A DNA stretch of 36,999 nucleotides from contig JAFEFO010000040.1 of NCBI GenBank assembly GCA_018240565.1, forward strand, positions 1 to 36,999, read 5' to 3'. The notes beneath the pieces are model-generated. The model was not told where the DNA came from and made no database searches. It worked only from the letters and a program-made list of their open reading frames with translations. Source of the DNA: Pseudomonadota bacterium. Its GTDB lineage: Bacteria > Pseudomonadota > Gammaproteobacteria > Xanthomonadales > Rhodanobacteraceae. The translations under genes were made by a program, and so were the position numbers. Numbering within the stretch: position 1 is the first letter of the stretch; each line of letters begins with the position of its first letter. Shown in pieces: positions 7,878 to 15,486 of this stretch.

Positions 7878-7889
7878 TTGTCCGGACAA
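7878..7889. promoter_or_regulatory. 12-bp perfect palindrome, possible operator
   Basis: TTGTCCGGACAA is a perfect palindrome in the 191-bp divergent gap between the leftward secreted-protein gene and the sigma factor gene. Its location upstream of both suits a regulator site, but the regulator is unknown and palindromes this short can occur by chance. Confidence 0.3.
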
Positions 7890-7992
7890 CGCATGGCATA
7901 TTGCAGCAATGGCGGTGGCGGCCATGCGGGCCGGCTTCACCCGGGTTTGATGCCCGTTTGCGGTATGCTGCCCACGCACTGCTGGGAGTGCC

Positions 7993-8589
7993 ATGAATCC
8001 ACGTCATGATCGTGCAGGCGACGGCGCACCCGTACCTGGCGAACACGAGGTAACGAAACTGATCGCTGCCTGGAGGCATGGCGATACGGATGCGCGCGAA
8101 GCACTGGTCGAGCGCGTCTACGCCAATGTGCGCGCGATTGCCGCGCAATCCTTGCGCAGCTCGCCGGCGGCCACGCTCGGCACCACCGACCTGGCCCACG
8201 AGGCGTTGATCCGCCTGCTTGGCGCCGAGGCGAGCTGGCAGGACCGACGCCACCTGTTTCACGTCGTTGCGCAGGCCACGCGCCAGGTGCTGGTGGACGC
8301 CGCGCGCAGGCGTCTGGCGGACAAACGTGGCAGCGGCGCCGAGCATGTGGCGCTGGATGCGGCGCTGGACAAGGCCGATCCCGGTGCCGACGCCAACCTG
8401 ATCCAGCTCGATGACGCCTTGCGCGATCTGGCCCGCACCGACGCGCGCCGCGCGCAGATCGTGGAACTGGTGTATTTCGGTGGCCTGGAGCGCGCCGAAG
8501 TCGCGGCGAGCCTGGAAATTTCCGAAACCACGGTCGACCGCGACCTGCGCCTGGCGCGCGCGTGGTTGCGCAGTGCGCTGGAGGCCTGA
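7993..8589 (+). CDS. ECF sigma factor of the kinase-linked type
   Basis: A 198-residue ECF-type sigma factor. Sigma region 2 spans about residues 20-105 and region 4 about 130-195, with the helix-turn-helix ERAEVAASLEISETTVDRDL followed by RLARAWLR. The sequence type matches the Sigma70_ECF group usually encoded beside Ser/Thr kinases. Region 2.2 reads TLGTTDLAHEALIRL (residues 61-75): where most ECF factors have acidic residues that bind the core polymerase, this one has Thr61, Thr64 and Thr65. In ECF43-type factors a kinase supplies the missing charge by phosphorylation. No anti-sigma gene is present. The start ATG has GGGAG upstream, and the stop codon directly abuts the kinase ATG. Confidence 0.92.
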   Translation: MNPRHDRAGDGAPVPGEHEVTKLIAAWRHGDTDAREALVERVYANVRAIAAQSLRSSPAATLGTTDLAHEALIRLLGAEASWQDRRHLFHVVAQATRQVLVDAARRRLADKRGSGAEHVALDAALDKADPGADANLIQLDDALRDLARTDARRAQIVELVYFGGLERAEVAASLEISETTVDRDLRLARAWLRSALEA

Positions 8590-11337
8590 ATGACCTCGCT
8601 GGATGCGTTGGCGCCTTACTTCGAGCGGTTGATCGCACTCCCGGCCGCGGCCCGCGCGGATGCGCTCGCCGAATTGCCGCTCAATACGGAAGATCGCGCG
8701 CGCCTGGCGCGCATGCTGGCCGCGGATGCGGAAGACGGTGACGCGCTCGCGCACCTGATCGGCGCCAGTGCCGCGGCATCGGGTGCGCCGGCGCGGCAGT
8801 TGGGTCCGTATCGGCTGTTGCACGAGATCGGCGCCGGTGGCATGGGCACGGTGTTTCTCGCCGAGCGCGCCGATGGCCAGTTCACGCGACAGGTCGCGAT
8901 CAAGTTGTTGCGCGGCTTTCCCACGCGCGATGCGTCGCGGCGCCTGCGCCAGGAGCGCCAGATCCTGGCGGGTCTGGATCATCCAAACATCGCCGGCCTG
9001 CTCGATGGCGGCGAAACCGCCGACGGCCAACCCTGGCTGGCGATGGAATACGTCGATGGCATGCCGCTGCTCGCGTACATCGCGCAGCACGCGTCGGTAT
9101 TGCGCGATCGTCTGGCCTTGTTCGATGCCATGCTCGATGCCGTCGCGCATGCGCATCGGCATCTGATCGTGCATCGCGATTTGAAGCCCGCGAACGTGCT
9201 GGTGACGCGCGAGGGCGTGGTCAAGCTGCTCGATTTCGGCATCGCGCGGCTGGTCGATGCCGGCGAAGACAGCGCGCGGCGCGAGACCTCGACCCGTGTC
9301 TACAGCCGCGGCTACGCCAGCCCGGAACAGCAGGAAGGCCGCGCCATCACCACGGCCAGCGACATCTACAGCCTCGGTGTGATGTTGCGCGAGATGCTCA
9401 CTGGTGCGCGCGACACAAGCGCGGCAGCCGTGATCGCGCCGCTGCCGCTGGATGCGGAGCTTGCCGGAATCCTCGCCAAGGCCACCGCCCGCGATCCCTT
9501 GCAGCGTTATGCCAGCGCGAACGAATTTGGCGACGACCTGCAGCGCTATCGCATCGGCCTGCCGGTGCGCGCCGCGCGCTGGACGCGGACCTATCGCTTG
9601 CGCAAGTTCGTCGGCCGCCACCGCCTTGGCTTCGCCGCCGCATTGCTCGCGCTTGCGGCACTGACCGGATTCGTCTGGCGCATCGGCCAGGAGCGCAACC
9701 GCGCCGTGGCCGCCGAAGCGGTGGCGCAGCATGCGCAGCGTGCGGCCGAGCGCGATGCGGCAAGCGCGCGCGCCTCGCTGGATTTTCTTGCCGCTGCCTT
9801 TGCCGCGGCGGCTCCGGAACAGGCGATGAGCCGGCAAGTGAGCGTGCGCAGCCTGCTCGATGCGGCGCGCGCGCAATTGGCGCAGAACCCCGATCCGGCC
9901 GTCGCGCAGACCATGCAGCGCCTGCTCGCGCACCTGTATGCCGACCTGGGTGAGGCGGCGATTGCGCTGCCCTTGCTGCGCACGGGCCTGGATGGCGTGG
10001 TGCCTGCCGATCGCACCGAAGCGCTGCATCTGGCCGACGACTACGACCAGCTCAGTGAATTGCTTGGCGTGCAGGGCGATGGCGCCGGCGGATTGGCCGC
10101 CGCACGCACCGCGCAACAATGGCGCGAGCGCTTCGCGCCCGACGATGCCGTGGAGCGCGTGCGCAGCATGGCCGCCATCGCGCTCGCCGAACATCGCAAC
10201 GGCACGGACACCGAAGCGATCACGCTGCTGCGCCAGGCAATGAACCTCGCCGACCAGGCGCCGGGACTGCCGTTGGACACCTACGTCGACATGACACAGA
10301 CGCTCGCCACCTTGCTGGCGACGCAGGGCGATGCGCAGGAAGCCGAAGCGGTCGCCGATCGCGGCCTGCACCGTGTCGACGCGCAGCGGCCGGCGCAATC
10401 GCCCGAGCACGTGAAGCTGCTGCACAGCAAGGCCAATGCGCGAAGCGCAGCGGGCGATCCGGCCGGCGCCGAAAAACTCCTGCGCGAGGCGATCGCATTG
10501 CAGGATCGGATGGTCGCGTCGGGCGGCTCGCAGATGATGGTGCTCAACAACGACCTGGCGCTCGTGCTCAACGACCTGGGACGCTACCGCGAGGCGGCGC
10601 AACTGTTGCAGTTGTCCGATCGCAACATGGCCGATGCCGGATTGGTCAACGCCGACGACCGCGCGCTTTCGCATTCCAATTTTGCCGGCGTGCTGGAGAG
10701 CGCGGGCGATTACGCGACGGCGATCGCGCAATTCGACGTGGCAATGCGCATCCTCGATGCCAGCGGCGAAGGGGCGGATCACCAGGTGCGCCGGCGCATC
10801 GCGCGCGCGCAGGCGCGAACGCTCGGCATCGCCGGGCAGCACGAACGCGCATGGGCGATGTTCACCGACCTGCGCCAGCGCTGCGTGCGCATCGAAGGCG
10901 AGGACTCGGGCGAATACGCGCTGCTGACCTGGCAACTGGCGCAACTGGCCATGCGCATGCGCAAGCCCGATGTCGGCCAACCCTTGCTCGATGAAGCGCT
11001 GCGGCACTGGCATGCGCTGGTGCCGGATGCGCATCCGATCTTCCTGCACGCCAGGCGCATGCAGGCGGCCTTCGCTGTGCAGCGCGGCGACACCGGCAGC
11101 GCCGCGCGCGAGCTGGAATCCGCCGTGGCCGGATTTGCGGCGATCGGCGCACTGCCCGTGGATCTGGCGGTCGCGCGCAGCGAACTGGCCCAGGTGCGCT
11201 GGCGCCAGCAGCGCATCGAGGACGCGCGCAAGTTGTTGCGGCAGGCCTTGCCGCCGCTGCGCGATGCGCTGTTGCCCGGCGAGGTTTACCGTGCCGCGGC
11301 GGAGAATCTGGCCCGTCGCGTGGGCGTGTCCGCCTGA
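8590..11337 (+). CDS. Transmembrane Ser/Thr protein kinase with TPR tail
   Basis: A 915-residue Hanks-type kinase. The N-terminal kinase domain (about 72-325) is complete: glycine loop GAGGMGTVFLAE from Gly81, Lys105 in VAIKLL, HRD at 195-197 in VHRDLKPANV, DFG at 215-217, and the ASPEQQEG activation-segment end. A basic stretch (RTYRLRKFVGRHR) precedes a single transmembrane helix at about 347-364, placing the kinase in the cytoplasm and the rest in the periplasm. Residues about 400-915 form TPR-like helical repeats, a likely sensor or docking surface. It follows the sigma factor with no gap, so the pair is cotranscribed. Role as the sigma factor's activator is inferred from known ECF43 pairs. 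Confidence 0.94.
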   Translation: MTSLDALAPYFERLIALPAAARADALAELPLNTEDRARLARMLAADAEDGDALAHLIGASAAASGAPARQLGPYRLLHEIGAGGMGTVFLAERADGQFTRQVAIKLLRGFPTRDASRRLRQERQILAGLDHPNIAGLLDGGETADGQPWLAMEYVDGMPLLAYIAQHASVLRDRLALFDAMLDAVAHAHRHLIVHRDLKPANVLVTREGVVKLLDFGIARLVDAGEDSARRETSTRVYSRGYASPEQQEGRAITTASDIYSLGVMLREMLTGARDTSAAAVIAPLPLDAELAGILAKATARDPLQRYASANEFGDDLQRYRIGLPVRAARWTRTYRLRKFVGRHRLGFAAALLALAALTGFVWRIGQERNRAVAAEAVAQHAQRAAERDAASARASLDFLAAAFAAAAPEQAMSRQVSVRSLLDAARAQLAQNPDPAVAQTMQRLLAHLYADLGEAAIALPLLRTGLDGVVPADRTEALHLADDYDQLSELLGVQGDGAGGLAAARTAQQWRERFAPDDAVERVRSMAAIALAEHRNGTDTEAITLLRQAMNLADQAPGLPLDTYVDMTQTLATLLATQGDAQEAEAVADRGLHRVDAQRPAQSPEHVKLLHSKANARSAAGDPAGAEKLLREAIALQDRMVASGGSQMMVLNNDLALVLNDLGRYREAAQLLQLSDRNMADAGLVNADDRALSHSNFAGVLESAGDYATAIAQFDVAMRILDASGEGADHQVRRRIARAQARTLGIAGQHERAWAMFTDLRQRCVRIEGEDSGEYALLTWQLAQLAMRMRKPDVGQPLLDEALRHWHALVPDAHPIFLHARRMQAAFAVQRGDTGSAARELESAVAGFAAIGALPVDLAVARSELAQVRWRQQRIEDARKLLRQALPPLRDALLPGEVYRAAAENLARRVGVSA

Positions 11338-11407
11338 AGCGGATGCTCATGTTGGGGGTTATCGGCGCCGCCTTGCGTATACGGGGAAAACGTCCCGAGG
11401 ATTTTGC

Positions 11408-12937
11408 ATGCGCGCCCGTTCCCGTATCCGCTGCGTTGTCCATGGCATCGTGTTGATGGCGCTTTGCACCGCGACCGCGCATGCGGTGAGCCCGATCGTG
11501 ATCTGGGTGACCAACAGCAACAATTTCGGCGCAGGCAGTTTCAGCGCGGCGCTGGCGCAATTGCAGCCGATCGCGACGCCGCAGGAAATCCGCTTCTCGT
11601 ATCCGTCGACGCAAACCATCTATCTGAATGGTCCGCAGTCGGTCATCGTCGGCAGCGATGTGCGCATCGACGGCGCCGACATGGCCGGCAAGGTGATCAT
11701 CGACGGCGCCGGCTGGACCCAGGTGACCGTGCCGGCGGGCTCCGCCACGGCCAGGCTCACCGTCGCCAACCTGACCCTTCGCCACGGCCAGCAGATCGGC
11801 ACCGGCGGTTGCGTGAAAGTCGCCAATGCCGGAACGGAAACGCTGATCGACCATGCGCAGTTCATCGAGTGCAAGGCATTTGTCGATGCAACAACGCCGG
11901 CGCGTGGCGGCGCGGTTTACGCGGCGGGCGCGCTCACGGTCGCGGATTCGTCGTTCGAGCGCAACGAAGTGTTGACGCTCGGCGCATCGGCCGAGACCAA
12001 CAATGCGAACGGCGGCGCGCTGTCCAGCGAAGGCGCGCACGCCGTGACGATCACGCGCAGTGCGTTCCGCGACAATCGCGTGTACCTGTTCAATAGCCTG
12101 CCGTCGTTTTGTTCCAGCGGTGCCGGCGGCGCAGTGCACCTGTACCTGCCCGGCGCGAGCTCCGTGGGAACCATCACCGATTCGACTTTCACGGGCAACA
12201 ACACGGCCTGTCGCCGCCCGGGCACGGGCTACGACCTGACCGGCGTCGGTGACGGTGGCGCGGCCTCATTGAACAGCGATGCCGGCACGTTCAACGTCGA
12301 GCGCAATTTCTTCGAGAACAATACCGGCAACCGCGGCGGCGCGCTGGCCTTCATCAACGACGGCACGACGCGGGTGAACATCATCAACAACACCCTGCAT
12401 GCCAACCGTGGCATGGCATCCGGCGGCGGGGTGAGTTTCGTCAATTGCTGCTACGCGAAGCTGATCAACAACACGTTCAGTGACAATCGCAGCGGCTCGG
12501 ATCAGTTCCCCAACCAGTACGGCGGCGCGTTTACCGTCAACGTCGGCACGCTGGACCTGGTCAACAACCTCATCGACCACGCCGCGGCGGGCGGATCCAG
12601 TTGCAGCTACACGTACGGGCAGGTGACGAGCAGCCACAATTTGTACAGCGATGCCGCCTGTCCGCTGCCAACGGCCGATCCGACCAGCCTCGTCACCGGC
12701 CCGATGCCCTGGCTCGGTGCGCCGAAAAACCTCGGTGGCTACGTGCTCGTGATGCCGCCGGCCTACGGCTCGCCAGCGATCGACGGCGGCGATGACGCGC
12801 GCTGCGCGACGTACGATGCACGCGGCGTGCCGCGTCCGCTGGATGGCGACGGCGACGGCGTCGCGCATTGCGATATCGGCGCGCTGGAAAGCAGCCTGGT
12901 CGATCGCATCTTCCGCAATGGATTCGACCTGAATTGA
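11408..12937 (+). CDS. Secreted right-handed beta-helix protein
   Basis: A 509-residue protein with a signal peptide (about residues 1-25, ending ATAHA). The body carries at least seven repeats of the Pmp-like pattern GGA(V/L/F)...F/L-x-x-N, for example GGAVYAAG...FERN, GGALSSEG...FRDN and GGAASLNS...FFENN, which wind into a parallel beta-helix. The end has the common DARGVPRPLDGDGDG and CDIGALE module, then a short tail DRIFRNGFDLN. IFxNGF-type tails recur on secreted proteins of this bacterial order; their function is unknown to me. It follows the kinase by 70 bp with no terminator between them, so it may be in the same operon. The adhesin or surface role is inferred. Confidence 0.88.
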   Translation: MRARSRIRCVVHGIVLMALCTATAHAVSPIVIWVTNSNNFGAGSFSAALAQLQPIATPQEIRFSYPSTQTIYLNGPQSVIVGSDVRIDGADMAGKVIIDGAGWTQVTVPAGSATARLTVANLTLRHGQQIGTGGCVKVANAGTETLIDHAQFIECKAFVDATTPARGGAVYAAGALTVADSSFERNEVLTLGASAETNNANGGALSSEGAHAVTITRSAFRDNRVYLFNSLPSFCSSGAGGAVHLYLPGASSVGTITDSTFTGNNTACRRPGTGYDLTGVGDGGAASLNSDAGTFNVERNFFENNTGNRGGALAFINDGTTRVNIINNTLHANRGMASGGGVSFVNCCYAKLINNTFSDNRSGSDQFPNQYGGAFTVNVGTLDLVNNLIDHAAAGGSSCSYTYGQVTSSHNLYSDAACPLPTADPTSLVTGPMPWLGAPKNLGGYVLVMPPAYGSPAIDGGDDARCATYDARGVPRPLDGDGDGVAHCDIGALESSLVDRIFRNGFDLN

Positions 12938-12943
12938 ACCGTA

Positions 12944-13067
12944 CTGGCCGGTTGCGGCCAGTTCGCGGATCCCCGCCGCCGGTTTTGGACTTCGACGCTG
13001 CAAGCTGGTGCACGCCGCCCGCGGCGACCTCCAGGAGCGCGCGGATATCGGCATAAGACCGGTTCAA
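12944..13067 (-). pseudogene. yggS: Probable relic of yggS (PLP-binding protein), 5' end only
   Basis: Divergent from pilT, where yggS normally lies, the minus strand has a GGAGG site, a TTG start at 13067 and a frame reading NRSYADIRALLEVAAGG then VHQLAASK. A shift of frame continues as SPKPAAGIRELAATGQ, which matches the YggS N-terminal pattern (V-x-L-L-A-V-S-K-T-x-P-A-x-x-I-R-x-L-A-x-x-G-Q). The similarity stops just before the stop codon of the beta-helix gene, so about 90% of the gene is gone. YggS governs PLP homeostasis. The match is from memory of the family, not an alignment, and the fragment is short. A hairpin at 12943-12962 is made by these same codons. Confidence 0.5.
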
Positions 13068-13110
13068 GATAGTGCCTCCAAGGGGTTGCGCCGGCTTGAA
13101 ATTATCGCGT

Positions 13111-13116
13111 TATACT
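13111..13116 (+). promoter_or_regulatory. Possible -10 element for pilT
   Basis: TATACT lies 31 bases before the pilT ATG. The nearest -35-like hexamer, TTGCGC at 13086-13091, gives a long 19-bp spacer, so the assignment is tentative. Confidence 0.4.
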
Positions 13117-13147
13117 GCCGCGCAAGCGCACTTGAGGGGACTCTCGC

Positions 13148-14185
13148 ATGGATATCGCCGAACTTCTCGCTTTTTCGGTCAAGAACAAGGCTTCCGACCT
13201 GCATTTGTCGGCCGGACTGCCGCCGATGATCCGCGTCGATGGCGACGTGCGCCGCATCAACATTCCCGCGCTCGACCACAAGCAGGTGCACTCGCTGGTC
13301 TATGACATCATGTCGGACAAGCAACGCCGCGACTACGAGGAATTCCTCGAGGTCGATTTTTCATTCGAGATTCCGGGCCTGGCGCGTTTCCGCGTCAATG
13401 CCTTCAACCAGAACCGCGGCGCCGGCGTCGTGTTCCGCACGATTCCATCCGAAGTGCTCACGCTCGAAGACCTGGGTTGCCCGCGCATCTTCAAGGAACT
13501 GATCGAACAGCCGCAAGGTTTGATTCTCGTCACCGGGCCGACCGGCTCGGGCAAGTCGACCACGCTCGCGGCCATGCTCGATCACGTCAACAAGAATGAG
13601 TACGGCCACATCCTCAGCGTCGAGGATCCGATCGAGTTCGTGCACACCGCGCAGAAGTGCCTGATCAACCAGCGCGAGGTGCATCGCGACACGCACGGCT
13701 TCAACGAGGCGCTGCGTTCGGCGCTGCGCGAAGACCCGGACTACATCCTGGTCGGCGAGATGCGCGACGTGGAAACGATTCGCCTCGCCCTCACCGCCGC
13801 GGAAACCGGACACCTGGTGTTCGCCACGTTGCACACGAGTTCGGCGGCCAAGACCATCGACCGCATCATCGACGTCTTCCCCGCCGCGGAAAAGGCCATG
13901 GTGCGTTCGATGTTGTCCGAATCGCTGCGCGCGGTGATCTCGCAGTCGCTGCTGAAGAAGGTCGGCGGCGGTCGCATCGCCGCGCACGAAATCATGGTCG
14001 GCATCCCGGCGATCAGAAACCTGATCCGCGAAGACAAGGTCGCGCAGATGTATTCGTCCATCCAGACCGGCAGCCAGTACGGCATGCAGACCCTCGACCA
14101 GTGCCTGCAGGACCTGGTCAAGCGCGGACTCGTCACGCGCCAGCAGGCGATCGGTTACGCGAAGAACAAAGAGATATTCAAGTGA
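13148..14185 (+). CDS. pilT: Type IV pilus retraction ATPase PilT
   Basis: A 345-residue hexameric ATPase that depolymerises type IV pili and powers twitching. The N-terminal PAS-like domain starts MDIAELLAFSVKNKASDLHLSAGLPP. The Walker A loop GPTGSGKST carries Lys136, followed by SVEDPIEF (Asp box), the ILVGEMRD Walker B region and the LVFATLHTSSA His box. The C-terminal AIRNLIRE motif, needed for retraction in the family, is intact. Length and numbering match Pseudomonas PilT closely. It is followed by pilU after 71 bp. Confidence 0.98.
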   Translation: MDIAELLAFSVKNKASDLHLSAGLPPMIRVDGDVRRINIPALDHKQVHSLVYDIMSDKQRRDYEEFLEVDFSFEIPGLARFRVNAFNQNRGAGVVFRTIPSEVLTLEDLGCPRIFKELIEQPQGLILVTGPTGSGKSTTLAAMLDHVNKNEYGHILSVEDPIEFVHTAQKCLINQREVHRDTHGFNEALRSALREDPDYILVGEMRDVETIRLALTAAETGHLVFATLHTSSAAKTIDRIIDVFPAAEKAMVRSMLSESLRAVISQSLLKKVGGGRIAAHEIMVGIPAIRNLIREDKVAQMYSSIQTGSQYGMQTLDQCLQDLVKRGLVTRQQAIGYAKNKEIFK

Positions 14186-14200
14186 GTGCAGGATGCACTC

Positions 14201-14237
14201 ATCCCGGCCAGTGCAGGGACGCACGCTGAGCCGGGAT
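14201..14237 (+). other. Stem-loop between pilT and pilU
   Basis: ATCCCGGC (14201-14208) pairs with GCCGGGAT (14230-14237), and the inner CAGTGC can pair with GCACGCTG if two bases bulge. No T-run follows, so it is not a standard terminator. It may tune pilU expression or mRNA decay. Confidence 0.5.
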
Positions 14238-14256
14238 CCAGCTTCAGGAGAAGATC

Positions 14257-15384
14257 ATGAGCGCAGTCGACTTCACCTCCTTCCTCAAACTGATGGTGCA
14301 CAAGAAGGCGTCCGACTTGTTCATCACGGCCGGGGTACCGCCTTCCATCAAGGTGCACGGCCGCATTGCGCCGATCACGCAGAATGCGCTGACGCCGCAG
14401 GCATCGCGCGACATGGTGCTGAACGTGATGACGCCGTCGCAGCGCGAGGAATTCGAGAAGACGCACGAGTGCCAGTTCGCGATCGGCGTGTCGGGTGTGG
14501 GCCGCTTCCGCGTGAGTTGCTTCTACCAGCGCAACAACGTCGGCATGGTGCTGCGCCGCATCGAGACGCGCATCCCCACGATCGAGGAACTGAACCTGCC
14601 GCCGATCATCAAGACCCTGGCGATGACCAAGCGCGGCATCATCATCTTCGTCGGCGCGACCGGTACCGGCAAATCGACGTCGCTGGCGTCGATGATCGGC
14701 TACCGCAACCAGAACTCGACCGGCCACATCATCACCATCGAGGATCCGATCGAGTACGTGCACAAGCACGAGGGTTGCATCATCACCCAGCGCGAACTCG
14801 GCATCGACACCGATACCTGGGAGAACGCGCTGAAGAACACGCTGCGCCAGGCGCCGGACGTGATCATGATCGGCGAGGTGCGCACGCGCGAGACCATGGA
14901 ACACGCGATCAACTTCTCCGAAACCGGCCACCTGTGCCTGTGCACGCTGCATGCGAACAACGCCAACCAGGCGATGGACCGCATCATCCACTTCTTCCCC
15001 GAGGACCGGCATCCACAGTTGTTCATGGACCTGTCGCTCAACCTCAAGGGCGTGGTCGCGCAGCAGCTGATCCCGACGCCCGACGGCAAGGCGCGCCGCG
15101 TCGCGGTCGAGGTCATGCTCGGCACGCCGCTGGTGCAGGACTACATCCGCAAGGGTGAAGTGCACAAGCTCAAGGACGTGATGAAGGAATCCACGAACCT
15201 CGGCATGAAGACCTTCGACCAGGCCCTGTTCGAGTTGTATCAGGCTGGCGAGATTTCCTACGAGGATGCGTTGCGTTACGCCGATTCCGCCAACGAGGTG
15301 CGCCTGAAGATCAAGCTCGCCCAGGGCGGCGACGCGCACACGCTGTCGCAGGGAATGGATGGGGTGGAGCTGGTGGAGACGTAA
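14257..15384 (+). CDS. pilU: Type IV pilus retraction ATPase PilU
   Basis: A 375-residue PilT paralogue that aids PilT-dependent retraction, notably under load. It has the DLFITAGVPPSIKVHG N-terminus, Walker A GATGTGKST with Lys139, TIEDPIEYVHKH, the MIGEVRTRETM Walker B region and LCTLHANNANQAMDR. The C-terminal extension beyond PilT length (SANEVRLKIKLAQGG onwards) is typical for PilU. The ATG at 14257 has AGGAGA about 8 bases upstream. Its stop codon is 10 bp before the second 87-bp repeat, which lies in the convergent gap with the lipoprotein gene. Confidence 0.97.
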   Translation: MSAVDFTSFLKLMVHKKASDLFITAGVPPSIKVHGRIAPITQNALTPQASRDMVLNVMTPSQREEFEKTHECQFAIGVSGVGRFRVSCFYQRNNVGMVLRRIETRIPTIEELNLPPIIKTLAMTKRGIIIFVGATGTGKSTSLASMIGYRNQNSTGHIITIEDPIEYVHKHEGCIITQRELGIDTDTWENALKNTLRQAPDVIMIGEVRTRETMEHAINFSETGHLCLCTLHANNANQAMDRIIHFFPEDRHPQLFMDLSLNLKGVVAQQLIPTPDGKARRVAVEVMLGTPLVQDYIRKGEVHKLKDVMKESTNLGMKTFDQALFELYQAGEISYEDALRYADSANEVRLKIKLAQGGDAHTLSQGMDGVELVET

Positions 15385-15394
15385 AAAAGTTACA

Positions 15395-15481
15395 CGTCAT
15401 GCCGGCAGGGATTGCCGGCATCCAGACTGCATGGATGCCATCCGTGGCAACTGGATTCCGGCATTGCATGCCGGAATGACG
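15395..15481. repeat. 87-bp structured intergenic repeat, copy 2
   Basis: The same length and layout as copy 1 at 24-110, with hairpins at 15401-15419 and 15455-15477. The outer base pair of the first hairpin is G-C here but A-T in copy 1, a paired change that keeps the stem; the loop of the second hairpin differs (TTGCA against GTCCC) while its 9-bp stem is unchanged. It fills the convergent gap between pilU and the lipoprotein gene and may act as a two-way terminator or mRNA-end stabiliser. Confidence 0.87.
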
Positions 15482-15486
15482 AAGCA

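Larger units (their letters stand above)
6035..12942. other. Putative insertion between proC and the yggS relic
   Basis: This roughly 6.9-kb segment separates proC from the yggS relic and pilT, which are contiguous in many gammaproteobacteria. The boundaries are placed at the inner edge of the proC-side 48-bp repeat and at the end of recognisable yggS similarity, just past the stop codon of the beta-helix gene. Contents: two secreted-protein genes (leftward), and an ECF sigma factor, a Ser/Thr kinase and a beta-helix protein (rightward). No integrase, transposase or tRNA is seen, so recombination between short homologies is as likely as a mobile element. Boundaries are inferred. Confidence 0.6.

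Noticed and set aside
7798..11049. Very long open frame of over 1000 codons antisense to the sigma factor and kinase genes
   Set aside because: It is rich in Arg, Gln, Gly and His as expected from the reverse of a GC-rich gene; it has no domain, and the plus strand carries two complete, recognisable proteins.
11408..12937. The beta-helix protein as substrate of the exosortase at 2920
   Set aside because: It lacks a C-terminal hydrophobic helix and Arg-rich tail, so it does not look like an exosortase substrate.
12943..12962. Hairpin after the beta-helix gene as a terminator
   Set aside because: It has an 8-bp stem but no T-run, and its bases are explained by the yggS codons on the other strand.
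12266..13054. Minus-strand frame of 262 codons extending from the yggS relic through the beta-helix gene
   Set aside because: Only the first part resembles YggS; the rest is the mirror of the beta-helix coding sequence, so it is not a real gene.
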